Of a DNA stretch of 64,000 bases, positions 7,446 to 16,029 are shown in pieces. This DNA comes from Lentisphaeria bacterium (GTDB taxonomy: Bacteria > Verrucomicrobiota > Lentisphaeria > Oligosphaerales > Oligosphaeraceae): the NCBI GenBank assembly GCA_024405215.1, contig JAKSPB010000013.1, positions 1-64,000 of the forward strand, read 5' to 3'. The position numbers were made by a program, and so were the translations under genes. The stretch's first letter is position 1; the number at the start of each line of letters is the position of its first letter. The notes below the pieces were generated by a model. The model saw nothing but the letters and a program-made list of their open reading frames with translations. It made no database searches and was not told the origin of the DNA.

Positions 7446-10031
7446 ATGCAGGACAATCGCTATTCAACCCCATTTCCTCCTTCGCCGCCCCCGGCGGATA
7501 CCATTCCCGAGGCATCCCCTTCCTTCAAATTCCGCCGGCTCTTCCTGCTGGTTTTCCTGGGGATGGCGACGCTCTCCCTGCTGCCCTTCTATCCGGAGGA
7601 CATCGACTTCTACGCAGGCGGCATCACGGGACCCACCTTCCCCAACAATCTCCTGGGGGCGTTTGGTGCGCATTTCGGCTGGTTCTGCCTGATGACCCTT
7701 GGCCTGGCCACCTATCCCCTCCTCCTCGTCGCCATTCTCTGCTGCCTGCGCAGGCTGCTCTGGCGCCGGAAGCTCCTTCCCAGCAGCTGGGAATATCACT
7801 TGGCAATCCTGCTCTTCGGACTGGGCGTCTCCCTGACTCTCGGCATCTGGCCACAGGCGCTGCCGGAACTGACCGCGCGCCTGAACATCCAGAATCTCCC
7901 CGGCGGCGTTCTGGGGCAATTCTTCTGCGACCCTCGCAAGGGACTGATCTTCAAGCTGCTTTCCACTGTCGGATCCCTGCTCATTTCCCTGGCCATCACG
8001 CTCGTCTCCCTGGGCGTCATCTGGCATTATGACTGGGAGCTGCTTTTCGGACAGGGGAGACAATCCAGGCCACAGCCGGCCGAGCCCCAGCAGGAAGATA
8101 TCCCGGAGGAACAGAATGCCCCGCAGATGCCCATGCAGAATCTTCCCCAGCCCGCCGCCATGCCCCAGCAGTCTCCTCTCCAAGAAGCCGTGGCAAGCCA
8201 TATCCCCGTGGAAGCGCCGCTGGGAAGCTACGGTTTCCGCGGACGGCGCGGCCAGGCGTCCCTTGACGCCGCACGCCAGGCGACCGAGGCCATCACGGGC
8301 CTGAACCGTCCCGCACCCCGACCGGTTGCGCAGCAACAGCCTGCCCGGCCGCCCATGCACCAGCCGGAACTGCCTGTCCAGCCACAGCCGCCCCCACAGC
8401 CGACCGAGCCGCGCCCCGCGCCCCCTCCCGCAGCCAAGGTCGCCGACGGCGACTACGTGGTCCCCAAGCCGGGAGACTATTATCTTCCTCCGACTTCCGA
8501 GAACCACAAGCTGGCCTCCGCTCAGGAAATCGAGAACAACATCCAGGTCTTGCAGACCAAGCTGGATGAGTTCAAGGTGGATGCCGAGGTCGTCAACGCC
8601 ATCCCCGGGCCTCAAATCACCCTCTACGAGATGCAAATGGGCACTGGCGTCAACGTCAAGGAGCTTTCCCGCATCCATATCAACCTCTCCATGTCCCTGG
8701 GAGGCGTCCAGACCCGTCTTCTGACCCCCATTCCCGGCAAGAACCTGGTGGGCATCGAAGTTCCCAACAAGGTCCGGGAGACCGTCCACGCCTACGATTT
8801 GTTCATGTCCGACACCTGGCGCCAGACGCGGATGCAGATTCCGCTGATGCTAGGCAAGAACATCAGCGGCGAAACGCGGATGCTGGACCTGCAGAAAGCC
8901 CCCCATCTCCTGGTCGCAGGCGCCACGGGAAGCGGCAAGTCCGTCTGCATGAATCTGATGCTCCAGTCCATGCTCTTGAAGTACTCTCCGGACCGCCTGC
9001 GGATGATCCTCTTCGATCCCAAGTTCCTGGAGTTCGCCCCCTACAGCAAGGTGCCGCACCTGATCTGCCCCATCATCAACGAGGTCAAGAAGGTCTCCCT
9101 GGTCCTGAACTGGGCCTGCCGCGAAATGGACAAACGCTACCGTCAGCTGACGGCGGCCGGCGTAAAGCAATTGACGGAATACAACGCCCGGCCCAAGTCC
9201 TCCACGCCGATCTATGACAGCGACGGCGACGAAATCCCCGACACCCTGCCTTTCCTGGTCATCGTCATTGACGAGCTGGCGGACATCATGACCCAGGCCC
9301 GCAAGGAAGTGGAGGACCCGCTGGCGCGGCTGGCCGGAAAGGCCCGTGCTGCCGGCATCCACATGATCATGGCGACGCAGCGCCCCGATGCGAAGGTCAT
9401 CACCGGCGTCATCAAGTCCAACTTCCCCTCCCGCATCGCCTTCCGCGTCACCGACCTCATCAACTCCCGCGTCATCCTGGACAACAGCGGCGCGGAGATG
9501 CTCCTGGGCGCCGGAGACATGCTTCTGAGCACCGGGGCGGCGGACAACGAGCGAATCCAGTGCGGATACGTCAGCGACAACGAAATCAAGCAGGTGAATG
9601 CCGCCTGTGCTTGCCAGAGGGAGCAGACCTTTGACGAAAGCCTCCTCCGCGCCCTGGAATCCTGCACAGAGGATGACGAAAACGGCGAGGAAGGAAATGG
9701 CGCCGGCCTGGAAGGCGTGGAAGGAAGCGATGGCGATTCCATGGACGACCTGGTCAGGAAAGCCCTTTCCGTGCTGGAATACACCAAGCGCCCCACCATC
9801 TCCAATCTGCAGCGCCATCTCCGCATCGGCTACAACCGTTCCGCTTCACTGGTAGATGAACTGGAAACGCGAGGATATCTTGGTCCGCAGCCCATCTCCG
9901 GAATGCGGGAAATCTACTGGGACAATTTCCCCACAGGCACCGGCTCTTCTGTCGCAGCCGAAGAAACAATTCCCGCCGAGGAGGAGAAACCGGAAGCCGG
10001 CAATCCCGCCGCCGAGGATTCCCAGGAATAG
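7446..10031 (+). CDS. ftsK: DNA translocase FtsK/SpoIIIE
   Basis: The 861-residue protein has the complete FtsK plan. Several N-terminal membrane helices occupy residues 28-190. A proline/glutamine-rich linker (about 200-330) follows. The RecA-like motor has Walker A GATGSGKS at 492-499 and a Walker B region FLVIVIDELADI, then the characteristic MATQRPDAKVITGVIKSN. A C-terminal winged helix (TISNLQRHLRIGYNRSASLVDEL) reads polar chromosome motifs. It pumps chromosomal DNA through the division septum and coordinates dimer resolution and cell division. A RodZ-like gene and a second FtsK-like motor follow directly. Confidence 0.95.
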   Translation: MQDNRYSTPFPPSPPPADTIPEASPSFKFRRLFLLVFLGMATLSLLPFYPEDIDFYAGGITGPTFPNNLLGAFGAHFGWFCLMTLGLATYPLLLVAILCCLRRLLWRRKLLPSSWEYHLAILLFGLGVSLTLGIWPQALPELTARLNIQNLPGGVLGQFFCDPRKGLIFKLLSTVGSLLISLAITLVSLGVIWHYDWELLFGQGRQSRPQPAEPQQEDIPEEQNAPQMPMQNLPQPAAMPQQSPLQEAVASHIPVEAPLGSYGFRGRRGQASLDAARQATEAITGLNRPAPRPVAQQQPARPPMHQPELPVQPQPPPQPTEPRPAPPPAAKVADGDYVVPKPGDYYLPPTSENHKLASAQEIENNIQVLQTKLDEFKVDAEVVNAIPGPQITLYEMQMGTGVNVKELSRIHINLSMSLGGVQTRLLTPIPGKNLVGIEVPNKVRETVHAYDLFMSDTWRQTRMQIPLMLGKNISGETRMLDLQKAPHLLVAGATGSGKSVCMNLMLQSMLLKYSPDRLRMILFDPKFLEFAPYSKVPHLICPIINEVKKVSLVLNWACREMDKRYRQLTAAGVKQLTEYNARPKSSTPIYDSDGDEIPDTLPFLVIVIDELADIMTQARKEVEDPLARLAGKARAAGIHMIMATQRPDAKVITGVIKSNFPSRIAFRVTDLINSRVILDNSGAEMLLGAGDMLLSTGAADNERIQCGYVSDNEIKQVNAACACQREQTFDESLLRALESCTEDDENGEEGNGAGLEGVEGSDGDSMDDLVRKALSVLEYTKRPTISNLQRHLRIGYNRSASLVDELETRGYLGPQPISGMREIYWDNFPTGTGSSVAAEETIPAEEEKPEAGNPAAEDSQE

Positions 10032-10034
10032 CCC

Positions 10035-10619
10035 ATGGAAACGCAGGAAGACAACATCCAGCAGCCAGGCGCTTTTTCCCAAGCCGGCGTTTCCCTTGTG
10101 GTGCACCACGCCAATTTCGGCGAGCTGCTCCAGAAGAAGCGCCTGGAAGCGGACCTTTCCGTGGCAGACGCCGCAGCTGCCGCAAATGCCACGAAAACCA
10201 CTCTCCAGGCGATGGAGACCGGGAATTTTTCCGCGATAGACCTCAATCCCATGTACTGTCTCAGTCTCATCGAGCGTCTCTGCCTGGCTTACAGGTTGAC
10301 GCCCGAAGAGACGGAAACCATCAAGGAGACCTTTGAACTGGATCTGCGCGACTACCAGATCCAGTCGGGCCTCGACCCCGACAATCCCAATCCCACGCGA
10401 CATCTTACCGAGGAACACGCCACGCCTTCCCATCGGCGCCCCTCCGCCATCCTGATTTCCCTCCTCATCGTGCTGCTTGTGGCGCTGATTCTGGGCGGCT
10501 ACCTCTACAAGGGATACCAGAAGTTCAGGCTCAAGCAAGAACAAACCGACTATAATCTTCCTGCCCTGCTGGAACCGCCACGCCTCCCGCTAGATGCCCT
10601 GCCAATTCCCAATTCCTGA
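10035..10619 (+). CDS. RodZ-like helix-turn-helix membrane protein
   Basis: The 194-residue protein has an N-terminal Xre/RodZ-type helix-turn-helix (FGELLQKKRLEADLSV, then TTLQAMETGNFSAI, residues 32-75). A basic stretch (PSHRRP) precedes one strong transmembrane segment (ILISLLIVLLVALILGGYL, about 137-155), followed by a short extracytoplasmic tail. RodZ links MreB filaments to the wall-elongation machinery. This one is shorter than classical RodZ and lacks the large periplasmic domain, so a general RodZ-like scaffold role is safest. It starts three bases after the ftsK stop and probably belongs to the same operon. Confidence 0.7.
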   Translation: METQEDNIQQPGAFSQAGVSLVVHHANFGELLQKKRLEADLSVADAAAAANATKTTLQAMETGNFSAIDLNPMYCLSLIERLCLAYRLTPEETETIKETFELDLRDYQIQSGLDPDNPNPTRHLTEEHATPSHRRPSAILISLLIVLLVALILGGYLYKGYQKFRLKQEQTDYNLPALLEPPRLPLDALPIPNS

Positions 10620-10630
10620 ATCAAGTCCCC

Positions 10631-12358
10631 ATGAACACTCCCTGCTACAACCTCCCTGGCATTGATGCACTCCTGGACAGCGGCGAACAGCAGCCACCGG
10701 CCATCCTGTCCACCCAGGTCACCTCAGGTGAAATTGACAATGCGGCACGATCCATCTACGACGTGCTGGGCGAAGCCGGCCTGGCTGCGGAACTGACCAA
10801 CTCCATTGTCGGTCCGCAGGCCACGCGTTTTGAACTAAGCCCCAAGGCCGGCGTAACCCTGGAAAATCTGGGCGCCCTGCACGACCGTTTCGCCGAAAAG
10901 CTGAACCGCTACGGCGCAATCCGCATGCTCCTGCCCATTCCCGGGCGGGATCGCGTCGGCATTGAAGTCCCCAACAGCCACCGGAATTTCTTCCCCGCAG
11001 CGACGCTCTTCGCGGATGCCGCATGGAAGAACGCCCAGGGGAAACTGGATCTCCTGCTGGGAAGGGATGCCAACCAAGTGCATCTCCTTGACCTCTCGCA
11101 GGGAAGCCACCTCCTCGTGGCCGGATATGACGGCGCCGGAAAGTCGACGCTGCTTCGGCAGTTCCTCCTCTCCATCCTGCTCAAAAAGTCCCCGGAGGAA
11201 GTGCGCCTTCTTCTCTTTGACGCCAAAGGCGACACCTTCAAGCCCTTCGCAGGCATTCCCCATCTGCTGCTGCCCGCCGCCAAGGAACCGGAAGCCGGAA
11301 TTGTCCTTCTGGACTGGTGCGCCCAGGAAACCAGGCGACGCCAGAAACTCCTGGCGGAGAAGGGAGTCCGCAACCTGGGCGAATACCAGGAGACCGCCTC
11401 GGCCGAGAACATCCCGGAAATCCTCCTCATGATGGATGAAATCGCGCAACTTCTGGACGTACGCCACCAGGAACACGTCTACGAATTGCTCCAGAGCCTG
11501 GAATCCGCCGGAAAGGTGGGAATCCACCTGGTGGTGGCCACCGCGACGATTCCCTCGGAAACCCTGGTCGGAACCTTTGACTGGCGCATCTGCGGCCAAT
11601 GCCCGCAGTCCTCCCTATCCCAGGCGATCCTCGGAGAAATCGGCGCGGAGGCGCTTCTGGGCAAAGGGGACATCCTCTGGAAGTCCGAAAAAGGCGTCCT
11701 GCGATGCCAGGGCGCCGAGGTCACGGCCGAAGAGTGCGTCAAAATGACCGCCGCAATCTGCGCCAACGGCCTGAAGCCCAAATACGACGCCTCCCTCCAA
11801 AAGGCGCTGGCCGCGGCAAAGGAAGCCCAGAAGGCCGCAGTCAAGACCGCCAGCGAACCATCGCTGCCTTTCGCCGAACCCACGGCAAACGACGCGCTGC
11901 GGGCCGTGCTGGCGGCAGACAAGGCCTCCGTCGATGTGGTGGTCGCCGCCCTGGGAGTCTCCCAAGAACGCGCCGGGAACCTTCTGGACGAGCTGACGTT
12001 CCATGAATACCTGGGGTCTCCCGACGCGCAGGGCATCCGGAAGATTTTCCGCGAGAAGATCCCCGGCGAGTTCCTGGGCAAGGCCGTGGCGACCCGCAAG
12101 ACCCTGGAGACGCTTCTTCAGGAACTTGGCAAGAAGATCGCGGAAGGCGATCCCAACAGCCGCACTGTCGCCGAATACAACAAAGGCGTCCACGCCATCG
12201 GCAAGAAGATCGTGGAAGAGGCGGCGGAAGTCTGGATGGCCGCGGAATACGAAGGGCCGGAAAACACCTCGCTGGAGATCAGCCAGCTCCTCTACCACCT
12301 GCTGGTGCTCATGCTGAAGAAGCAAATCACCTTGGAAGACATTTACAAGCAACTCTAA
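10631..12358 (+). CDS. FtsK-like ATPase fused to phosphoribosyl-ATP pyrophosphohydrolase (HisE)
   Basis: One uninterrupted 575-residue frame contains two unrelated enzymes. Residues 1-480 resemble the upstream FtsK without its membrane part: Walker A GYDGAGKS at 165-172, Walker B EILLMMDEIAQLL, and a C-terminal winged helix. The usual FtsK ATQRP stretch is degenerate here (ATATIP). Residues about 486-575 are a HisE domain, with GVHAIGKKIVEEAAEVW, LEISQLLYHLLVLM and LEDIYKQL. From memory this is close to the actinobacterial HisE type, which also has Gln in EISQ. HisE hydrolyses phosphoribosyl-ATP in the second step of histidine synthesis. hisG follows 19 bases on. An in-frame GTG at 12086 could start a separate HisE. 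Confidence 0.85.
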   Translation: MNTPCYNLPGIDALLDSGEQQPPAILSTQVTSGEIDNAARSIYDVLGEAGLAAELTNSIVGPQATRFELSPKAGVTLENLGALHDRFAEKLNRYGAIRMLLPIPGRDRVGIEVPNSHRNFFPAATLFADAAWKNAQGKLDLLLGRDANQVHLLDLSQGSHLLVAGYDGAGKSTLLRQFLLSILLKKSPEEVRLLLFDAKGDTFKPFAGIPHLLLPAAKEPEAGIVLLDWCAQETRRRQKLLAEKGVRNLGEYQETASAENIPEILLMMDEIAQLLDVRHQEHVYELLQSLESAGKVGIHLVVATATIPSETLVGTFDWRICGQCPQSSLSQAILGEIGAEALLGKGDILWKSEKGVLRCQGAEVTAEECVKMTAAICANGLKPKYDASLQKALAAAKEAQKAAVKTASEPSLPFAEPTANDALRAVLAADKASVDVVVAALGVSQERAGNLLDELTFHEYLGSPDAQGIRKIFREKIPGEFLGKAVATRKTLETLLQELGKKIAEGDPNSRTVAEYNKGVHAIGKKIVEEAAEVWMAAEYEGPENTSLEISQLLYHLLVLMLKKQITLEDIYKQL

Positions 12359-12377
12359 TTCCCCCAAAAACATCCCT

Positions 12378-13226
12378 ATGATCAGAATCGCATTACCCAA
12401 CAAGGGCGCCCTCTCCGAAGAGGCCATGTCCCTTATCAAGGAGGCTGGCTACAAGGCCAGCCGTTACGCAAAGGAGCTGGCGGTGACCGACACCGCCAAC
12501 GACATCGAATTCCTCTTCCTGCGCCCCAGGGACATCGCCATCTACGTCTCCGGCGGAATCGTGGACGTGGGCATCACCGGCCGTGACCTGCTGGCCGACT
12601 CCCGGTCCCAGGCCGTGGAGCTCCTCCCCCTGGGCTTCGGGAAATCCCGCTTCTGCTATGCCGTCCCCGACGACAGCGACATCACCTCCATTGACCAGCT
12701 GAACGGCAAGCGCATCGCATCCAGTTATCCCAACATCGTCCTGGACGACATGGCGAAACGCGGTTACCAGGTCTCTGTTGTCAAATTGGACGGCGCCGTG
12801 GAAATCTCCGTGCGCCTGGGCGTGGCCGACGCCATCGCTGACGTAGTGGAAAGCGGCACCACCATGCGCCAGGCCCGCCTGCATCCCATCGGCGAACCTG
12901 TCATGCGTTCCGAGGCACTGGTCATCGGACATCCCGGCGCCACGAACAATCCGCAGGTCTTGGCATTGCTGAAACGATTGAACGGCATTCTGACAGCCAG
13001 GAACTACGTCGTGGTGGACTACAACGTCCCCAGCGCCAAACTGGATGCGGCCTGCGCCGTCACCCCCGGCGTGGAATCCCCAACGGTCACCGCGCTTTCC
13101 AAGAAGGACTGGTTCGCCGTGAAGTCCATGGTGAAGCGTTCCGACCTGAATTCCGTCATGGATGCCCTGGAAGCCGCCGGCGCCACCGGCATCATCGTCT
13201 CCGACATCCGCACCTGCCGCTTGTAA
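12378..13226 (+). CDS. hisG: ATP phosphoribosyltransferase HisG (long form)
   Basis: The 282-residue protein catalyses the first step of histidine biosynthesis, joining ATP and PRPP. The catalytic part has IRIALPNKGALSEEA at the N-terminus, DVGITGRDLL, and the PRPP loop ADAIADVVESGTTMRQ (about residues 152-167). The last 75 residues or so (PGVESPTVTALSKKDWFAVK, then IIVSDIRTCRL) form the ACT-like regulatory domain of the long, HisZ-independent class, which is feedback-inhibited by histidine. It lies directly after the HisE fusion, so the first two pathway activities are adjacent. No other his genes are in the window. Confidence 0.95.
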   Translation: MIRIALPNKGALSEEAMSLIKEAGYKASRYAKELAVTDTANDIEFLFLRPRDIAIYVSGGIVDVGITGRDLLADSRSQAVELLPLGFGKSRFCYAVPDDSDITSIDQLNGKRIASSYPNIVLDDMAKRGYQVSVVKLDGAVEISVRLGVADAIADVVESGTTMRQARLHPIGEPVMRSEALVIGHPGATNNPQVLALLKRLNGILTARNYVVVDYNVPSAKLDAACAVTPGVESPTVTALSKKDWFAVKSMVKRSDLNSVMDALEAAGATGIIVSDIRTCRL

Positions 13227-13242
13227 ATCCTTTTCAGAAGCC

Positions 13243-14526
13243 ATGCTTAACCAATATTGGAATCCGAAATACGAGACCATGTCCCGGGACGAACTGACCG
13301 CCCTGCAGAACGAGCGTCTCGTGAAGCAGCTGCGCCGTGCCTACGCCAGCAATGCCTACTACCGCCAGAAGCTGGATGCGCACGGCGTCCATCCAGACGA
13401 CATCAAGGGCATCGAGGACCTTCCCAAGCTGCCCTTCATGACCAAGGACGACTTCCGCCAGAACTATCCCCTGGGGATGTGCCTGGTCCCCCGCGAAGAA
13501 CTTCGCGAGTTCCACATGTCCAGCGGCTCCACGGGCACTCCCGTAGTCATGCCCTACACCCAGGCCGACGTGGCGCAGTGGGCGGAATGCATGGCCCGGA
13601 ACTACCGCATGGCGGAGCTTTTCCCCGGCGACTCCTTCCAGATCACTCCCACCTTCGGGCTCTTCAACGGCGGCTTCGGCTTCTTCCATGGCGCCCATGC
13701 GGCGGGCCTTTTCACCGTCCCGGCCTCCAGCGGAAACACCCCGCGCCAGATCAAGCTGCTCCATGACTTCAAGGTCAAGGGAATCGGCTGCGTCGTCTCC
13801 TACATGGCCCGCATCATGGAAGTCGCCGACGAAGAGAAGGTGGACTTCCCCGACCTGAAAGTCGGGATCTTCGGTTCCGAGACCTTCTCCGATGAAATGC
13901 GGCAGAAGATCGAGAAGCGCGCCGGCATCAAGTCCTACGACATCTACGGCATGACCGAAACCGGCGGCGTAGGCACCACGGGAATGGATTGTCCTGAACA
14001 CTGCGGCCTCCATATCTGGGAAGACCAATATATTACGGAGATTGTAGATCCCGAGACCGGCAAGGTCCTCCCCGACGGCTCCTACGGCGACGTGGTCTTC
14101 ACCGCACTGACCCGCGAGGCGCTGCCCGTCTTCCGTTTCCGCACACGCGACATCTCCAAGATCATCTCCCGCGAAAAATGCGCCTGCGGACGCACCAGCC
14201 TGCGCATCGCGCGCATTGACGGACGCCTGGACGACATGCTCATCATCAAGGGCGTCAATTTCTTCCCCAAGCAGGTCGAGCAGGCACTTCTGGAAATCCC
14301 CGGCGTCCTCCCGGAATATCAGATCATCATTGAACAGCAGCACGGCATCAACGACATCCGCATCAACGTGGAAGCCGAGGCGGGCGTCACGGGCTTCACC
14401 GTGGCCAAGCACCTGAAGGAACGTCTGGGCTTCTCTCCCAAGGGCGATGTCTTTGCGCCGGGCACGCTTCCTCGTGCGGAAGGCAAGGCAAAGCGTGTCA
14501 TCAAGGTTAATCTTGACCAGCAATAA
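13243..14526 (+). CDS. Phenylacetate-CoA ligase-like AMP-forming enzyme (copy 2)
   Basis: The true start is taken at 13243 (MLNQYWNPKYETMSRDEL), giving about 427 residues; the longer in-frame extension only overlaps hisG. It has the PaaK features: P-loop FHMSSGSTGTPVVMPYT, adenylation motif DIYGMTETGGVGTTG, hinge FRFRTRDISK, and C-terminal MLIIKGVNFFPKQVEQALL. It is a clear paralogue of 4708-6012 but sits between hisG and an aminopeptidase. The family activates aryl acids as CoA thioesters; the actual substrate is unknown. Confidence 0.88.
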   Translation: MLNQYWNPKYETMSRDELTALQNERLVKQLRRAYASNAYYRQKLDAHGVHPDDIKGIEDLPKLPFMTKDDFRQNYPLGMCLVPREELREFHMSSGSTGTPVVMPYTQADVAQWAECMARNYRMAELFPGDSFQITPTFGLFNGGFGFFHGAHAAGLFTVPASSGNTPRQIKLLHDFKVKGIGCVVSYMARIMEVADEEKVDFPDLKVGIFGSETFSDEMRQKIEKRAGIKSYDIYGMTETGGVGTTGMDCPEHCGLHIWEDQYITEIVDPETGKVLPDGSYGDVVFTALTREALPVFRFRTRDISKIISREKCACGRTSLRIARIDGRLDDMLIIKGVNFFPKQVEQALLEIPGVLPEYQIIIEQQHGINDIRINVEAEAGVTGFTVAKHLKERLGFSPKGDVFAPGTLPRAEGKAKRVIKVNLDQQ

Positions 14527-14556
14527 CTCAATGCAAAGCAAGGAGTAATCCAAACC

Positions 14557-16005
14557 ATGGCAACAAGCAAAACGAAGAAATCCGATGCTTCCAAAGTGCA
14601 GCTCTGGAAGCGGGAACCCGGCTGGGAGCGCCTTGGCGAAGGCGAAGAGGCGATTCTCGAAGGCTACTGCGCCGACTACATCGACTTCCTGAGCACCACG
14701 AAGACCGAACGCCGCGTCCACTCTCAACTGGTGGAACTGGCCAAGAAACGCGGCTTCCAGGACCTGGACGAAGTGAACCGCGCCGGCAAGAAGCTCAAGG
14801 CCGGCGACTGCGTCTACCGCGCCATTGACGGCAAGACCGTCCTGCTGACCCGCATCGGCAAGACGCCCCTTGCGGAAGGCATCAACCTGGTCGGCGGACA
14901 TGCGGACTGCCCGCGCCTGGACCTGAAGCCCTATCCCCTCTACCAGGACGAGGAGCTGGTTCTGCTGGACACACACTACTACGGCGGCATCAAGCACTAC
15001 CAGTGGCTGACCATGCCTCTGGCCATCTATGGCGTCATCATCCGCCGGGACGGCACGAAGGTCGAGGTCGCCATCGGCGACGCCGAAGATGATCCCGTCT
15101 TCTGCATCACCGACATCCTGCCCCATCTGGATGTCGACCAGTCCAAGAAGACCATGCGCGAAGGCATCGCAGCGGAGAAGCTCAACGTCGTCTGCGGCTC
15201 CCGTCCCGTCTCCAAGGACGAAGATGACAAGGATGTCAGGGACAAGGCGAAACTGAACATCCTCCGCCTTCTTAAGAAGACCTACGGCATCGAGGAAGAG
15301 GACTTCGCCAGCGCCGAGCTGGAAGTCGTTCCCGCCGGAAAAGCCCGCGAGCTGGGCTTTGACCGCTCGATGATCCTGGGCTACGGCCAGGACGACCGCA
15401 TCTGCTCCTACGCGGCAGCACGCGCCGTGCTGGACTACAACGACATCCCCGAACGCACCATGGGCGCGCTCATCGTCGACAAGGAGGAAATTGGTTCGTA
15501 TGGCCGCACCGGCATGGACTCCACCTTCCTCGCCAATTCCATCGCCGAACTGGTCGCCGCTTGCGACAAGACCTACAGCGACCTCACCGTCCGCCGTTGC
15601 CTTGAGCATACGAAGATGCTCTCCGCCGATGTCGGCACCTGCGCCGACCCCGACTACAAGGGCGTCAACTCCGACGGCAACATGGGCCGCCTGAACTGCG
15701 GCCTGCAAGTCAACAAGTACGACGGCGGCGGCGGAAAGGGCGGCGCCTCCGACGCCAGCGCTGAGTTCATGGCCGAAGTCCGCAAGGCCTTCAACGACAA
15801 TGGCGTCATCTGGCAGGCCTGCGAACTGGGCAAGCCCGGCGTGGGCGGCGGCGGCACCATCGCCATGTACATGGCACGCCTTGGCATCCAGGTTGTGGAC
15901 TGCGGCGTGGGCCTGATGTGCATGCACGCGCCCTGGGAAATCGCCGGCAAGCTGGATGCCTACATGGCCTACAAGGGCTACATGGCATTCATGGTCAAGG
16001 CATAA
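14557..16005 (+). CDS. M18-family metallo-aminopeptidase
   Basis: The 482-residue protein fits the M18 aspartyl-aminopeptidase family. These are two-metal, dodecameric cytoplasmic enzymes that remove N-terminal residues from peptides. Metal-binding landmarks are visible: VGGHADCPRLDLKP (about 112-125), LIVDKEEIGSYGRTGMDS (about 305-322), SADVGTCADPDYKGVN, and the C-terminal TIAMYMARLG ... CGVGLMCMHAPWE. The N-terminal 40 residues are charged and lysine-rich. The upstream AAGGAG supports the ATG. Its place beside an aryl-CoA ligase would suit peptide or amino-acid catabolism, but that is inference. Confidence 0.9.
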   Translation: MATSKTKKSDASKVQLWKREPGWERLGEGEEAILEGYCADYIDFLSTTKTERRVHSQLVELAKKRGFQDLDEVNRAGKKLKAGDCVYRAIDGKTVLLTRIGKTPLAEGINLVGGHADCPRLDLKPYPLYQDEELVLLDTHYYGGIKHYQWLTMPLAIYGVIIRRDGTKVEVAIGDAEDDPVFCITDILPHLDVDQSKKTMREGIAAEKLNVVCGSRPVSKDEDDKDVRDKAKLNILRLLKKTYGIEEEDFASAELEVVPAGKARELGFDRSMILGYGQDDRICSYAAARAVLDYNDIPERTMGALIVDKEEIGSYGRTGMDSTFLANSIAELVAACDKTYSDLTVRRCLEHTKMLSADVGTCADPDYKGVNSDGNMGRLNCGLQVNKYDGGGGKGGASDASAEFMAEVRKAFNDNGVIWQACELGKPGVGGGGTIAMYMARLGIQVVDCGVGLMCMHAPWEIAGKLDAYMAYKGYMAFMVKA

Positions 16006-16029
16006 CCCTTATCCGAAGACCGTTCCCGC

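Noticed and set aside
13234-15927. A very long minus-strand open frame (897 codons) opposite the aryl-CoA ligase and aminopeptidase
   Set aside because: It is antisense to two well-supported genes and its composition is typical of the mirror frame of GC-rich codons; no domain is recognisable.
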